Of a DNA stretch of 64,000 nucleotides, positions 1-8,326 are shown one piece after another. This stretch comes from Burkholderia territorii. GTDB lineage: Bacteria; Pseudomonadota; Gammaproteobacteria; Burkholderiales; Burkholderiaceae. A program made the position numbers and the translations under genes. The stretch covers positions 1-64,000 of the forward strand of contig NZ_CADFEJ010000026.1 of the NCBI RefSeq assembly GCF_902833055.1. The letters are read 5' to 3'. Every line of letters starts with the position of its first letter. The stretch's first letter is position 1. Under the pieces are notes generated by a model, which searched no databases, was not told the origin of the DNA, and worked only from the letters and a program-made list of their open reading frames with translations.

Positions 1-225
1 TCGTCGCTGTCGACCGGCATCGGTTCGCTGTCCACCGGCCTGAGCTCGACCAACAGCTCGCTGACGTCGCTGTCCACGTCGACCTCGACGGCGATCAACT
101 CGCTGTCGACGGGCCTCAGCTCGACCAACAGCAATCTCACGTCGCTGTCCACGTCGACGTCGACCGGCATCGGCTCGCTGTCGACCGGCCTGAGCTCGAC
201 GAACAGCACGGTGGCATCGCTGTCG
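1..225 (+). repeat. 75-bp (25-residue) tandem repeat in the adhesin stalk
   Basis: Units starting at about 43, 118 and 193 recur every 75 bases. Each encodes SSTNSxLTSLSTSTST, then a variable pair, then SLSTGL. At least two complete units and two partial ones are visible, and the array probably continues upstream of the window. The repeat keeps the reading frame, so gain or loss of units would change stalk length without breaking the gene. Confidence 0.85.
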
Positions 226-828
226 ACCGGCGTGACCAACCTCGGCGATCAGGTGAACCAGTTGTCAACGACGATCAACAACAACACGACCCGCTCGGCA
301 AACAACACCGCCGTCGCGGCCGACATGAACGGCACCGGCTCCGACCGGCCGACGGTCACCGCCGGCTCGAACTCGGTGGCGATCGGCGCGAACTCGACGG
401 ACGGCGGCCGCTCGAATGTCGTGAGCGTCGGCTCGCCCGGGAGCGAGCGCCAGATCACGAACGTCGCGCCGGGTACGCAAGGCACGGACGCGGTGAACGT
501 GAACCAGCTGACGCAGGTGCAGACGACGCTGTCGACGGCACTGTCGGGCCAGCAGGCGCAGATCAACTCGCTGGGTTCGCAACTGCAGCAGACCGACCAG
601 ATGGCGAAGCAGGGTATCGCGGCCGTCGGCGCGATGGCGTCGATCCCGCAGCTCGATCGCGACGCCAACTTCGGGATGGGTGTCGGCACCGCGACGTTCC
701 TGGGTCAGAAGGCGATGGCGGTCAACATGCAGGCGCGCATCACGGAGAACCTGAAGGCGTCGATCAACGGCGGCTTCAGCGGCGGTCAGAAGGTGATCGG
801 CGCCGGCATGCTGTACCAGTGGAAGTAA
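1..828 (+). CDS. Trimeric autotransporter adhesin, C-terminal part (5' end outside window)
   Basis: Reading frame 1 is open from the first base and ends with TAA at 826-828, so this is the 3' end of a longer gene. The visible 275 residues start with Ser/Thr/Leu/Asn-rich stalk repeats (about residues 1-70). A YadA-type neck follows (motifs SVGSPGSERQITNVAPG and TDAVNVNQL, about residues 142-168), then a short coiled coil. It ends with a roughly 70-residue membrane anchor that finishes in MLYQWK, the amphipathic strands that trimerise into a 12-stranded outer-membrane barrel. In this family the anchor holds the passenger on the cell surface, where it binds host matrix or mucin and promotes autoaggregation. 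The next gene is an OmpA-type lipoprotein, followed by DUF2827 genes. Total length, head domains and signal peptide cannot be seen. Confidence 0.93.
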   Translation, partial: SSLSTGIGSLSTGLSSTNSSLTSLSTSTSTAINSLSTGLSSTNSNLTSLSTSTSTGIGSLSTGLSSTNSTVASLSTGVTNLGDQVNQLSTTINNNTTRSANNTAVAADMNGTGSDRPTVTAGSNSVAIGANSTDGGRSNVVSVGSPGSERQITNVAPGTQGTDAVNVNQLTQVQTTLSTALSGQQAQINSLGSQLQQTDQMAKQGIAAVGAMASIPQLDRDANFGMGVGTATFLGQKAMAVNMQARITENLKASINGGFSGGQKVIGAGMLYQWK

Positions 829-951
829 CGCGTCGCGCCGCCACGCCGCCGGCCCTCGGGCCGGACGGCACCGGGCGGCCCCGACGGCAGGACGAGCCCG
901 CCGCGCAACGCGTGGCGGGCCTCGGTCAACCCAAGTATTGAGGACGTAATC

Positions 952-1626
952 GTGAACAAACTCGCTCTTGCGCTCGCGCTTGCCGCGACGGCCCTCGCCG
1001 CGTGCTCGACGGCATCCGGCCCGACCTACAGCGCATCCGAACTGCAGCCGCGCGACGGCGTACGCACGTTCCAGGTGGACTGCCACGGCCTGCTCTCGGG
1101 TCCTCAGACCTGCATGAAGGCCGCCCGCAAGATCTGCGGCGACCAGCCGGTGCGCACCGTCGATTCGGCCCGCGCGCTGCGCGACGGCTCGGATCCCGCG
1201 ACGCTGGTGTTCCAGTGCGCAGCCGCGCCGGCAGCAGCGGCGCCGGCCGCCGAGCCGTCGCCCGCGCCTGCACCCGCGGCGGTGGAACACGTCAATCTCG
1301 CGGGCGACGCGCTGTTCGCGACGGGCCAGGCCACGCTCACGCCGGCCGCGCGCGCGTCGCTCGACAAGCTGCTGAGCGAACGCGAAGACCGCACGTACAC
1401 GCAGGTGACGGTCACCGGCCATACGGATTCGGTCGGTAGCGACGCCGCCAATCTCGCGCTGTCGAAGCGCCGCGCGCAAACCGTCGCAAGCTATCTGAAG
1501 GCGCACGGGCTGAAGGCGCAGTCGATGTCGGTCACGGGGCGAGGCGCCGCCGATCCGGTCGCCTCCAACGCGACGGCCGAAGGCCGCGCGAGCAACCGCC
1601 GCGTCGAGATCTCGCTCCAACGCTAA
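952..1626 (+). CDS. OmpA-family lipoprotein
   Basis: A 224-residue protein with a GTG start preceded by GAGGA at about 8 bases. Residues 1-17 form a lipoprotein signal peptide with lipobox LAAC, so Cys18 would be lipidated. Four further cysteines (in DCHGLL, TCMKAARKIC and FQC) could form two disulfides in the periplasmic N-terminal part. An Ala/Pro-rich linker (about residues 86-105) leads to an OmpA C-terminal peptidoglycan-binding domain with TGHTDSVGS and the SNRRVEI end motif. It follows the adhesin by 123 bases on the same strand. A plausible role is tethering the outer membrane to peptidoglycan near the adhesin; whether it physically assists the adhesin is inference. Confidence 0.88.
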   Translation: MNKLALALALAATALAACSTASGPTYSASELQPRDGVRTFQVDCHGLLSGPQTCMKAARKICGDQPVRTVDSARALRDGSDPATLVFQCAAAPAAAAPAAEPSPAPAPAAVEHVNLAGDALFATGQATLTPAARASLDKLLSEREDRTYTQVTVTGHTDSVGSDAANLALSKRRAQTVASYLKAHGLKAQSMSVTGRGAADPVASNATAEGRASNRRVEISLQR

Positions 1627-2027
1627 GCAGCCGGCCGTCGCGGCTCCGGCGCCCGCCTCGGGCTCCGCGCGACGGCCCCGTCCGGCAGCGCGAAGCCGCG
1701 CCGTCGGCACTCTGCGTGCCTCCCTCCCCCTCCTGGTTCGCCGGGCCCCGGCTCCCGCGCCGGCGGCTATGTCAAAGTTCGTCAGGCCCCTCCACAAAAC
1801 GGCGCCTTCCGTGCCACAATCGCCGCAGACAGCTGCCGGGGCGTTCTGCCCGCGTCGCGCGCCGTGCCAGACCGCCCGACTACACCCCGGAATCCGGCGG
1901 CCGCCTCGCGATCCGCGCCGCTCGCGCACATTCCAGTGCACGCCGGCGCGAACGCGACCACGACAATCCACGGCGCGCCGTTTCGCAGCCACGGCCGAAC
2001 GCACGACGCCGCAGAGGAAACCAACCG
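1627..2027. other. Gene-free stretch upstream of the DUF2827 operon
   Basis: About 400 bases between the lipoprotein gene and the first DUF2827 gene. Apart from the hairpin at 1633-1677 I see no convincing gene. It presumably carries the promoter of the DUF2827 operon, but I could not place -35/-10 boxes with confidence. Confidence 0.5.
1633..1677 (+). terminator. Hairpin after the OmpA lipoprotein gene
   Basis: GGCCGTCGCG (1633-1642) and CGCGACGGCC (1668-1677) form a perfect 10-bp stem seven bases after the stop codon. There is no T-run, so termination would be weak or factor-assisted. Confidence 0.4.
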
Positions 2028-3173
2028 GTGACGGACATCAATCAAGCCGCCGCGGGCGGCACCCGCAAGCAACGGCCGGCCGTCGGCATCTCGCTGTTTG
2101 CGCGGGACGGCCAGGCGATCTGGGAAAACGGCATCCACCAGAACATCGCGTTCCTCGCGATGATGCTCAAGCGCTCCGATCGCGTCGGCCCCGTTTATTT
2201 CCTGAACGGCGGCGACGCGAACGCGCTACCGGCCGGCCTCGAACTCGACGGTCTCGACGTGCCGCTCGTGAAGCCTGCCGACGTCACGCACGAACTCGAC
2301 GTCGTGATCGAAATGGGCGCGCAACTGCCGCTCGAATGGCTCAGGCACATGAAGGCGCTCGGCACGAAGCTGGTCGCCTGCTACGTCGGCCATACTTACA
2401 GCGGCCTCGCCGAGACGCCGATCTTCAACAAGCCGTCGGGGCACATCTTCAACGGCACCCAGTTTGACGAAGTGTGGGTGCTCGAGAAGTCGCAAAAGAT
2501 CGACGTGCCGCTGCTGCGCACGCTCACGCGCGCGCCGGTCCATACGATTCCGCATCTGTGGTCGCCGTACTTCCTCGATCGCCGTATCGCCGCGCTGGCG
2601 AGCGAAGGCCTGACGTTCGGCTATCGGCCCGGCCGTCGCCCGTGGAATCTCGCCACGCTCGAGCCGAACATCTCGGTCGTGAAGTCGTGCCACTACCCGA
2701 TGCTCGCGTGCGACGAGTTCTACCGCGCGCAACCGGACGCGGTGCAACATCTGTTCGTGGTCAACTCGATGCACATGAAGGCACATCCGACCTTCGTGCA
2801 CTTCGCGAACAGCCTCGACCTCGTGCGCCAGCACAAGGCGACGTTCGAGCCGCGCATCGACTTGCCGGGCTTCATGGCGCGCCATGCGGACGCGGTCGTG
2901 TCCCACCACTGGGAAAACGCGCAGAACTACCTGTACTACGACGTGCTGTACGGCGGCTATCCGCTGATCCACAATTCGACGCTGCTCGGCGACGCCGGCT
3001 ACTACTACCCGGACTTCGATTCCGCCGCGGGTGGCCAGGCATTGCGCGATGCATGGCTGCATCACGACGAGCAGCTCGACGACTATCGCGCGAAAGCGGG
3101 CCGGCTGCTGCAGTCGGTCTCGATCGACAACCCCGCGAACCTGGACGCGTTCGTCGCGCGCCTGGTCGCCTGA
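2028..3173 (+). CDS. DUF2827 family protein, copy 1 (putative GT-B-like glycosyltransferase)
   Basis: I chose GTG at 2028 because AGAGGA lies 9-14 bases upstream and the resulting 381 residues match the sibling copies in length; an upstream in-frame ATG at 1716 would add Arg-rich, shadow-like sequence. Family landmarks are the N-terminal VGISLF...WENGIHQN, DVVIEMGAQ, a mid-protein HLWSPYF, then FGYRPG and EPNISVVKSCHYPML, and the C-terminal VVSHHWENAQNYLYY, YPLIHNS and GYYYPDFD. No signal peptide or membrane segment is visible, so it should be cytoplasmic. The family has no established function that I know of. The two-lobed pattern with a conserved C-terminal nucleotide-site-like block suggests a glycosyltransferase; this is inference. 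It is 14 bases from copy 2, in one operon. Confidence 0.8.
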   Translation: MTDINQAAAGGTRKQRPAVGISLFARDGQAIWENGIHQNIAFLAMMLKRSDRVGPVYFLNGGDANALPAGLELDGLDVPLVKPADVTHELDVVIEMGAQLPLEWLRHMKALGTKLVACYVGHTYSGLAETPIFNKPSGHIFNGTQFDEVWVLEKSQKIDVPLLRTLTRAPVHTIPHLWSPYFLDRRIAALASEGLTFGYRPGRRPWNLATLEPNISVVKSCHYPMLACDEFYRAQPDAVQHLFVVNSMHMKAHPTFVHFANSLDLVRQHKATFEPRIDLPGFMARHADAVVSHHWENAQNYLYYDVLYGGYPLIHNSTLLGDAGYYYPDFDSAAGGQALRDAWLHHDEQLDDYRAKAGRLLQSVSIDNPANLDAFVARLVA

Positions 3174-3187
3174 ACCGGAGCATACGC

Positions 3188-4342
3188 ATGTCGGACTCCA
3201 ATGCCCGTCAAGCGCCCGGCGAGGGCAAGCGTCTCGTCGTCGGCGTGTCGCTGTTCGTGCGCGGTGCCGGCCAGTCGCTGTGGGAAAACGGCATCTTCCA
3301 GAACTGCCTGCTGTTGATCCTGCTGCTGCGCCAGTCCCCGCTCGTCGCCGAAGCCGTGATGGTGAACGGCGGCGAACAAGTCGCCGATCCGCAAATGATG
3401 CTCGACGAGTGGAACGTGCCGCTGCTGTCGATGGACGAAGCGCTGCAACGCTGCGACGTGCTGATCGAAATGAGCGCGCAGTTCGGCGCCGACTACCTGC
3501 GCGCATTCCGCGATCGCGGCGGCAAGGTCGTCACGATGCGGGTCGGCAACGACTACGTGATCGACATCGAGCGGGCGATGTTCGACAAGCCGTCGGGCTT
3601 CCTGTTCTCGGGCGCGCCGTACGACGCGGTGTGGACGATCCCGGAATTCGAGCGCTCGTGCCTGCACTATTACCAGACGGGCCTGCGCGCGCCGGTGACG
3701 ATCGTTCCGCACATCTGGCATCCGATGCTGTTCGACAAGGCGCGCGCGACGCTCGGCCCCGGTCTGTCGTTCGGTTACCAGCCGGGCAAGCCGCGCTGGC
3801 GCGTGACGATGTTCGAGCCGAACATCTGCATGGTGAAGACGAGCATCATCCCGATGCTGGTGACCGAGGAGGCCTATCGCGCGAAGCCGGAATTCCTCGA
3901 GTTCGTGCGCGTGTGCAACACGCTGCACCTGAAGGAGCATGCGACCTTCGTCCATTTCGCGAAGAGCCTCGACATCGTGAACCACGGGATCACGACGTTC
4001 GAAAGCCGCTATGCGGTGTACGAGTTCATGGCCGCCTACGGCGACGCGGTGGTATCGCACACGTGGGAAAACGCGCAGAACTACCTGTACTACGAACTGT
4101 TGTACGGCGACTATCCGCTGATCCACAACTCGCCGTTCCTCGGCAAGGCCGGGTATTTCTATCCGGACTTCGACTGCCAGGCCGGCGGCCGCGCGCTGCT
4201 GCAGGCGTTCGCCGAGCACGATGCGAACCTCGACGCGTACCGCGAGCAATCGAAGCACGTGCTCGACTCGGTCAGCATCTACAATCCCGGCAACGTCGCC
4301 GCATATTCCGACGCGATCGCGTCGCTCTATCGCGACGCATGA
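3188..4342 (+). CDS. DUF2827 family protein, copy 2 (putative GT-B-like glycosyltransferase)
   Basis: A 384-residue protein starting at ATG 3188, with GGAG seven bases upstream. It has the same ordered blocks as copy 1: VGVSLF, WENGIFQN, VLIEMSAQF, HIWHPML, FGYQPGK, EPNICMVKTSIIPML, VVSHTWENAQNYLYYE, YPLIHNSPFLG and GYFYPDFD. The middle motif reads MRVGNDYVI where copy 1 has CYVGHTYSG, so the paralogues differ at a position that might set the acceptor or donor. It lies inside the tight + strand run (14 bases after copy 1, 25 bases before the DUF4019 gene). Catalytic function is unproven. Confidence 0.82.
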   Translation: MSDSNARQAPGEGKRLVVGVSLFVRGAGQSLWENGIFQNCLLLILLLRQSPLVAEAVMVNGGEQVADPQMMLDEWNVPLLSMDEALQRCDVLIEMSAQFGADYLRAFRDRGGKVVTMRVGNDYVIDIERAMFDKPSGFLFSGAPYDAVWTIPEFERSCLHYYQTGLRAPVTIVPHIWHPMLFDKARATLGPGLSFGYQPGKPRWRVTMFEPNICMVKTSIIPMLVTEEAYRAKPEFLEFVRVCNTLHLKEHATFVHFAKSLDIVNHGITTFESRYAVYEFMAAYGDAVVSHTWENAQNYLYYELLYGDYPLIHNSPFLGKAGYFYPDFDCQAGGRALLQAFAEHDANLDAYREQSKHVLDSVSIYNPGNVAAYSDAIASLYRDA

Positions 4343-4367
4343 CGCGCCGCCTTCCCCGGACTCCGAC

Positions 4368-4835
4368 ATGAACGCACATCTGCCCCTCTCCCGCACGAAA
4401 TGGCTGATCGGCTGCGCCGTCGCGTCGATCGCGATGGGTGCGCACGCGCAATCCGACGGCGAATCGGCCGACGCGCTGCTGCGCGACGCCGATGCAGTCT
4501 TCAAGCAGCTCGACGCCGGCCAGTACGGTGCGGTGTGGAACGACGCCGCCGCGTTCGTGAAGGCGCGCATCAAGCAGGACCAGTTCGCACTGGACATGCA
4601 GCGCGCGCGCCAGTCGGTCGGCATGGTCGGCCATCGCGGCTGGGCGCAGATCACGCGGATCCGCTACACGAATTCATCGTCGATGCCCGACGGGCTCTAT
4701 GCGAACATCGACTACGCAACGACGCTCACGACCGGCACGACCGTGTACGAAAAACTGAGTTTTCGCCTCGGCGACGACGGCCGCTGGCACCTGACCGGCT
4801 ACGTACCGCGCCAGTCGCAGAACTACACGCCTTGA
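4368..4835 (+). CDS. Exported DUF4019-type protein
   Basis: 155 residues. A Lys plus hydrophobic stretch ending AHA (residues 10-27) looks like a Sec signal peptide, so the mature protein would be periplasmic. The rest is a small alpha/beta domain: ADALLRDADAVFKQLDAGQYG, a central helix, then strands GLYANIDYATTL and RWHLTGYVPR. This matches the DUF4019 pattern as I remember it; function is unknown. The gene sits between two DUF2827 genes (25 and 28 bases), so it is almost certainly co-transcribed. It is the only obviously exported product of that operon. Confidence 0.78.
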   Translation: MNAHLPLSRTKWLIGCAVASIAMGAHAQSDGESADALLRDADAVFKQLDAGQYGAVWNDAAAFVKARIKQDQFALDMQRARQSVGMVGHRGWAQITRIRYTNSSSMPDGLYANIDYATTLTTGTTVYEKLSFRLGDDGRWHLTGYVPRQSQNYTP

Positions 4836-4863
4836 ACCGCGCACCGTCCGCCCGGAGCCGCCG

Positions 4864-6000
4864 ATGAAAATCAATGTCGCGATTACGATGAACGTTCAGC
4901 GCGACGCGACGCAGTCGATCTGGTACAACGGCGCGAACCAGCATTGCGTGTACCTGTACATGCTGCTCAAGCGTTCGCCGCTGATTGGCGAAGTGTGGCT
5001 CGCGCACGACGACGGCATCACCGACTACCCGCAGGCGCTGATGATGGACGCATTCGGCGACGCGTTGCGGCCGCTGTCGGCGATCGTCCATCAGACCGAC
5101 CTGCTCATCGAGATGAACGCGTTCATCGACCCGTCACACACGAACGCGGTGCGCCAGCGCGGCGGCAAGTGCGTGTCGTACCGCTTCGGCAACGACTACG
5201 TGATCGCGGTCGAGACGATCAACTTCGAGAAGAACAACTGGCGGCCGAACCCGAACCGCGTGCAGTTCGACGAGATCTGGACCAACCCGCAGCACATGCA
5301 TACGTGCGCGGCGTACTTCCAGGCCGTGTATCGTGCGCCGGTGATCGAGCTGCCGCACATCTGGTCGCCGTACTTCATCGAACGCAGCCTCGACGCCGAT
5401 CCCGAACTGAAGGCGCGCTTCGGCTACCGCAATCACGGCCCGGCCAAGCGCATCGCGTTCTTCGAGCCGAACCTGAACGTCGTGAAGAGCTCGATCGTGC
5501 CGATGCTGGCCGCGAACGCGTTCTACGTCGAGCATCCCGAGCTCGTCGAGCACGTGTACATGACCAACACGTTCGACAAGAAGGAAAACGTCGCCTTCAA
5601 GCATCTCGCGCTCGGGCTCGAGATGGTGCGCGACGGCAAGGCGACGGCCGACGTGCGCGCGCCGTTCGTCGCGTGGGCCGCGCATCACACCGACATCGTC
5701 GTGTCGCACCACTGGGAAAACGGCCTGAACTACCTGCTGTACGACGCGCTGTACGGCAACTACCCGCTCGTGCACAACTCGCCGTTCCTGCACGACGTCG
5801 GCTATTACTATCCGGACTTCGAGATCTTCGATGCGGCGCGCGCGATCGCGACGGCCGCGCAGACGCACGACGCGCGGCTCGACGACTACGCGGCAGCCGC
5901 CCGCCGCTGCCTGCAGCAGGTCGACACGCTCGCCGATCACAACGTCCGCGCGTATTCCGAGCAGATCCAGCACTTGTTCGCCGGTCGCTCGCTCGGCTGA
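4864..6000 (+). CDS. DUF2827 family protein, copy 3 (putative GT-B-like glycosyltransferase)
   Basis: 378 residues from ATG 4864, with GGAG seven bases upstream. Family blocks are IWYNGANQH (more divergent at this site), LLIEMNAF, YRFGNDYVI, HIWSPYF, FGYRN, EPNLNVVKSSIVPML, VVSHHWENGLNYLLYD, YPLVHNSPFLHD and GYYYPDFE. It lacks the N-terminal extension of copies 1 and 2. It is the last gene of the run, 28 bases after the DUF4019 gene. No membrane segments are seen. Same functional inference and same caveat as for the other copies. Confidence 0.82.
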   Translation: MKINVAITMNVQRDATQSIWYNGANQHCVYLYMLLKRSPLIGEVWLAHDDGITDYPQALMMDAFGDALRPLSAIVHQTDLLIEMNAFIDPSHTNAVRQRGGKCVSYRFGNDYVIAVETINFEKNNWRPNPNRVQFDEIWTNPQHMHTCAAYFQAVYRAPVIELPHIWSPYFIERSLDADPELKARFGYRNHGPAKRIAFFEPNLNVVKSSIVPMLAANAFYVEHPELVEHVYMTNTFDKKENVAFKHLALGLEMVRDGKATADVRAPFVAWAAHHTDIVVSHHWENGLNYLLYDALYGNYPLVHNSPFLHDVGYYYPDFEIFDAARAIATAAQTHDARLDDYAAAARRCLQQVDTLADHNVRAYSEQIQHLFAGRSLG

Positions 6001-6264
6001 GCGTCTTCCCACGCGCCCCCGCTCGTGAATCAGACCGTTCGCGGTTTCGTCGTGGCTGGTTCGATCCACGACCGCTGAGCCCGAAAGCCGATGCGCGCGC
6101 GAAGCCGGCTCGCGTAGCGCGCCGTATCCGGGTATCCGTATCGTGCACGCCGCACATGCGGGCCGATGGGACGATGCGGTCGATCGCGCACCGGCGCTCG
6201 TACTCGGCGGATTCGGAAACGACTGAGGCGGCGCGACGCGCCGCACGCCGACGTTCCGCGAACG

Positions 6265-6708
6265 TCAGGCGCGATGCGCGAGCGGGCGCCACGGCGGCGC
6301 CTGCTCGCCGCCGTGCGTGGCGAACAGGCGGCCATGCCGGCGGCCGATCCGCGCGAGCCCGGCGAAACAGCGCAGCGCGGCACGGCTGACCTGGCCGGCG
6401 TGCCGCGCGAGGCTCCCGGATACGCCACGCGCAATGGCCGACTCCTCGCCGCACGCGCCTGCAAACACGCCGGCGTAATAGTGCCGCGCCGCGAGTTCGC
6501 GGCCGTTGGCGTCGAGCGGCTTCATCCGGTGAATGCGGCGAGCGACGGCCTTCAGGCCATCGAGATACGGTGTGACGTCGAGCGGTGCATCGATCGATTC
6601 CGCGCCGAGCTGCGACACAATGTCGGCCAGTTCGGCGATCGCGACGAGTTCGCGCGTATCGGCCGCCTGCATGCTTGTTCCGTGCCCGGCCTTCTCCGTC
6701 GCCACCAT
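6265..6708 (-). CDS. Hypothetical protein downstream of the EAL gene
   Basis: 147 residues from ATG at 6706-6708, chosen because AGGGGCG lies five bases upstream; an ORF start at 6765 would put 19 poorly supported residues in front. The first half is helical and acidic/mixed (TRELVAIAELADIVSQLG, then YLDGLKAVARRIHRM); the second half is Ala/Arg/Gly-rich. No signal peptide or recognisable domain. It follows the EAL gene by 64 bases on the same strand, so the two are probably co-transcribed. I do not recognise the family. The opposite-strand ORF is Arg-rich and looks like the shadow. Confidence 0.55.
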   Translation of the reverse strand: MVATEKAGHGTSMQAADTRELVAIAELADIVSQLGAESIDAPLDVTPYLDGLKAVARRIHRMKPLDANGRELAARHYYAGVFAGACGEESAIARGVSGSLARHAGQVSRAALRCFAGLARIGRRHGRLFATHGGEQAPPWRPLAHRA

Positions 6709-6772
6709 ACCCACGCCCCTTTTTTCGATTCTTCGTTGCCCGATGCTTTCGCGCCGCGCACGCACCGCGGCC

Positions 6773-7576
6773 TCATGCGGCGGCCGGTGACCGCCACGTA
6801 AAGCGGATGCCCTGCGCCCATGCGACGCCGGAATCCAGGATGATCTGCCGGTCGATCTCGTTCTCCACGCCTTCGACGACGACGTGCCGCGCGCTTTCGT
6901 GCGCGAACGCGATCAGCCGGCGAAACTGGTAGCGCCCGATCGCGTTGCGCTTGATCAGCGACAGGACCGACCTGTCGAGCTTCACGATATCGGGGTTGCC
7001 GACCACCAGGTTGTTCAGCGCGCTGTAGCCGACGCCGAAGTCGTCGATCGCGACGCGGCACCCGGCCTGGCGAAACCGGTTCACGAACGACCGGCCCGCG
7101 ACGGGATTCAACGGCCCCGTCTCGGTAATCTCGACGACCAGCCGCGCGGCAACCGACGGTTCGGACTCGAGCCGCCTGAATATGGCCAGCCACGCGTCGT
7201 CCACGACCGCGCTCATCGCCGCGACGTTGCAGCCGTACACGGCCTTCGGATCGGCGCGCAGCGCGTCGATTGTCCGGCCCACCACGAGCCGGTCGAACCA
7301 GCGCATCAGCCCGAGCGATTCGAGGCGCGGGAGGAACGCGAGCGGCGGCAACGCGTCGCGCGATCCCCAGCGCAGCCGCGCGAGACATTCGTGATACAGC
7401 ACGCCACCCGACAGATCGGCGCGGCAGACGGGCTCGCGCGCGAATCCGAGCCGGCTTTCGACGAAACTGCGTACCGACGCGAGGTCGGGGTGATCGTCAT
7501 GCGCGCCGAACACGAGATCGATCTCGTCCCGATTCGCTACGCTATTCGCCTCCAGGCGAGGTTCGACCGCATTCAT
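6773..7576 (-). CDS. Stand-alone EAL-domain c-di-GMP phosphodiesterase
   Basis: 267 residues. I use ATG 7576 because GGAG precedes it by six bases; a longer ORF exists upstream without support. Nearly the whole protein is one EAL domain with no GGDEF, PAS or membrane part. The residues needed for activity are present: ECLAR (63-67, the ExLxR signature), Asn117, EITE (149-152), DDFGVGY (178-184), Lys199, EGVE (235-238) and Gln255. It should therefore hydrolyse c-di-GMP to pGpG. The adhesin and surface genes next door suggest a role in switching attachment, which is inference. A 750-base AT-rich leader lies upstream. Confidence 0.85.
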   Translation of the reverse strand: MNAVEPRLEANSVANRDEIDLVFGAHDDHPDLASVRSFVESRLGFAREPVCRADLSGGVLYHECLARLRWGSRDALPPLAFLPRLESLGLMRWFDRLVVGRTIDALRADPKAVYGCNVAAMSAVVDDAWLAIFRRLESEPSVAARLVVEITETGPLNPVAGRSFVNRFRQAGCRVAIDDFGVGYSALNNLVVGNPDIVKLDRSVLSLIKRNAIGRYQFRRLIAFAHESARHVVVEGVENEIDRQIILDSGVAWAQGIRFTWRSPAAA

Positions 7577-8326
7577 CCGGCGCTCCGGCAAATGTCGGAC
7601 CGCCGATGACGGCCCGCGCTCACGATACACATGGCGCGAGCCGACCACGACACGCGCCACCGCCTACCCGGCCCATCCTCTTGTTTCGATCTTTTCCGGG
7701 AGCGTACTTTTTATTTCGGCGCGCCGTCAAACCCGATATTGTCAACGATATTCAAATACGAGAAATACACCACGCATGCATGTCGACGACAGTGCGGAAG
7801 ATTACACAAAATCGCCGACGCCGCACTAATCGGCGCCGCTTATTTTCCCAACGCGAGCGTCACTCGACGAATCAATTTACCGCACAACTCGTTTCTCAAT
7901 TCGAATGTTCGGTGTTTCGTATGACAAATATCCGTCAGCGCTGGTCACGTCCGAATTCGAGGCCCGGATTGTCGCGCGCGCCCGCACGCTTCACCGCCAA
8001 TGACTCGACACCGGGCATTCGGTCTTCACGGAGTTCAATTCCGTCGTTTCAAACGATATTGATAACGGCCGAATATTAATCAGATGAGTCAAAAAAGATA
8101 ATACCCGCGCGAATTATAAGAGAACGACCGATTGAAAGATGTTTAACAATCTTTCCGACTTGTTAACCTCTAAAATAATTTCCGACGGACTTCCCTCGGA
8201 GCCGTCAAATTCGTGCCTTCAAAAACCGTCGAGTCTCCCCGGTTCGACGGTTTCTTTTTTAACGGCATCATTTCTTCAGACATTAAGCGAACGCAATCCG
8301 GACGACGGCTTGCGGCTCGCGCAACG
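7577..8326. other. AT-rich gene-free stretch
   Basis: 750 bases upstream of the EAL gene and downstream of DUF2827 copy 4, clearly more AT-rich than the rest (for example 7735-7770 and 8040-8190). It contains an inverted repeat GAAAGAT/ATCTTTC (8134-8140 and 8149-8155) and a strong intrinsic terminator (8223-8260). Short ORFs here have poor composition and no supported starts. Such AT-rich islands are typical binding zones for H-NS/MvaT-type silencers; that reading is inference. Confidence 0.6.
8223..8260 (+). terminator. Strong intrinsic terminator, probably bidirectional
   Basis: AAACCGTCGA (8223-8232) pairs perfectly with TCGACGGTTT (8244-8253) around an 11-base loop and is followed on + by CTTTTTT. 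On the - strand the same stem is followed by TTTTTG, so it can also end DUF2827 copy 4. The better T-run is on +, where no annotated gene lies upstream. Confidence 0.8.

Noticed and set aside
7631..7924. 97-residue + strand ORF in the AT-rich island
   Set aside because: No ribosome site, no recognisable sequence, and stop-poor only by chance.
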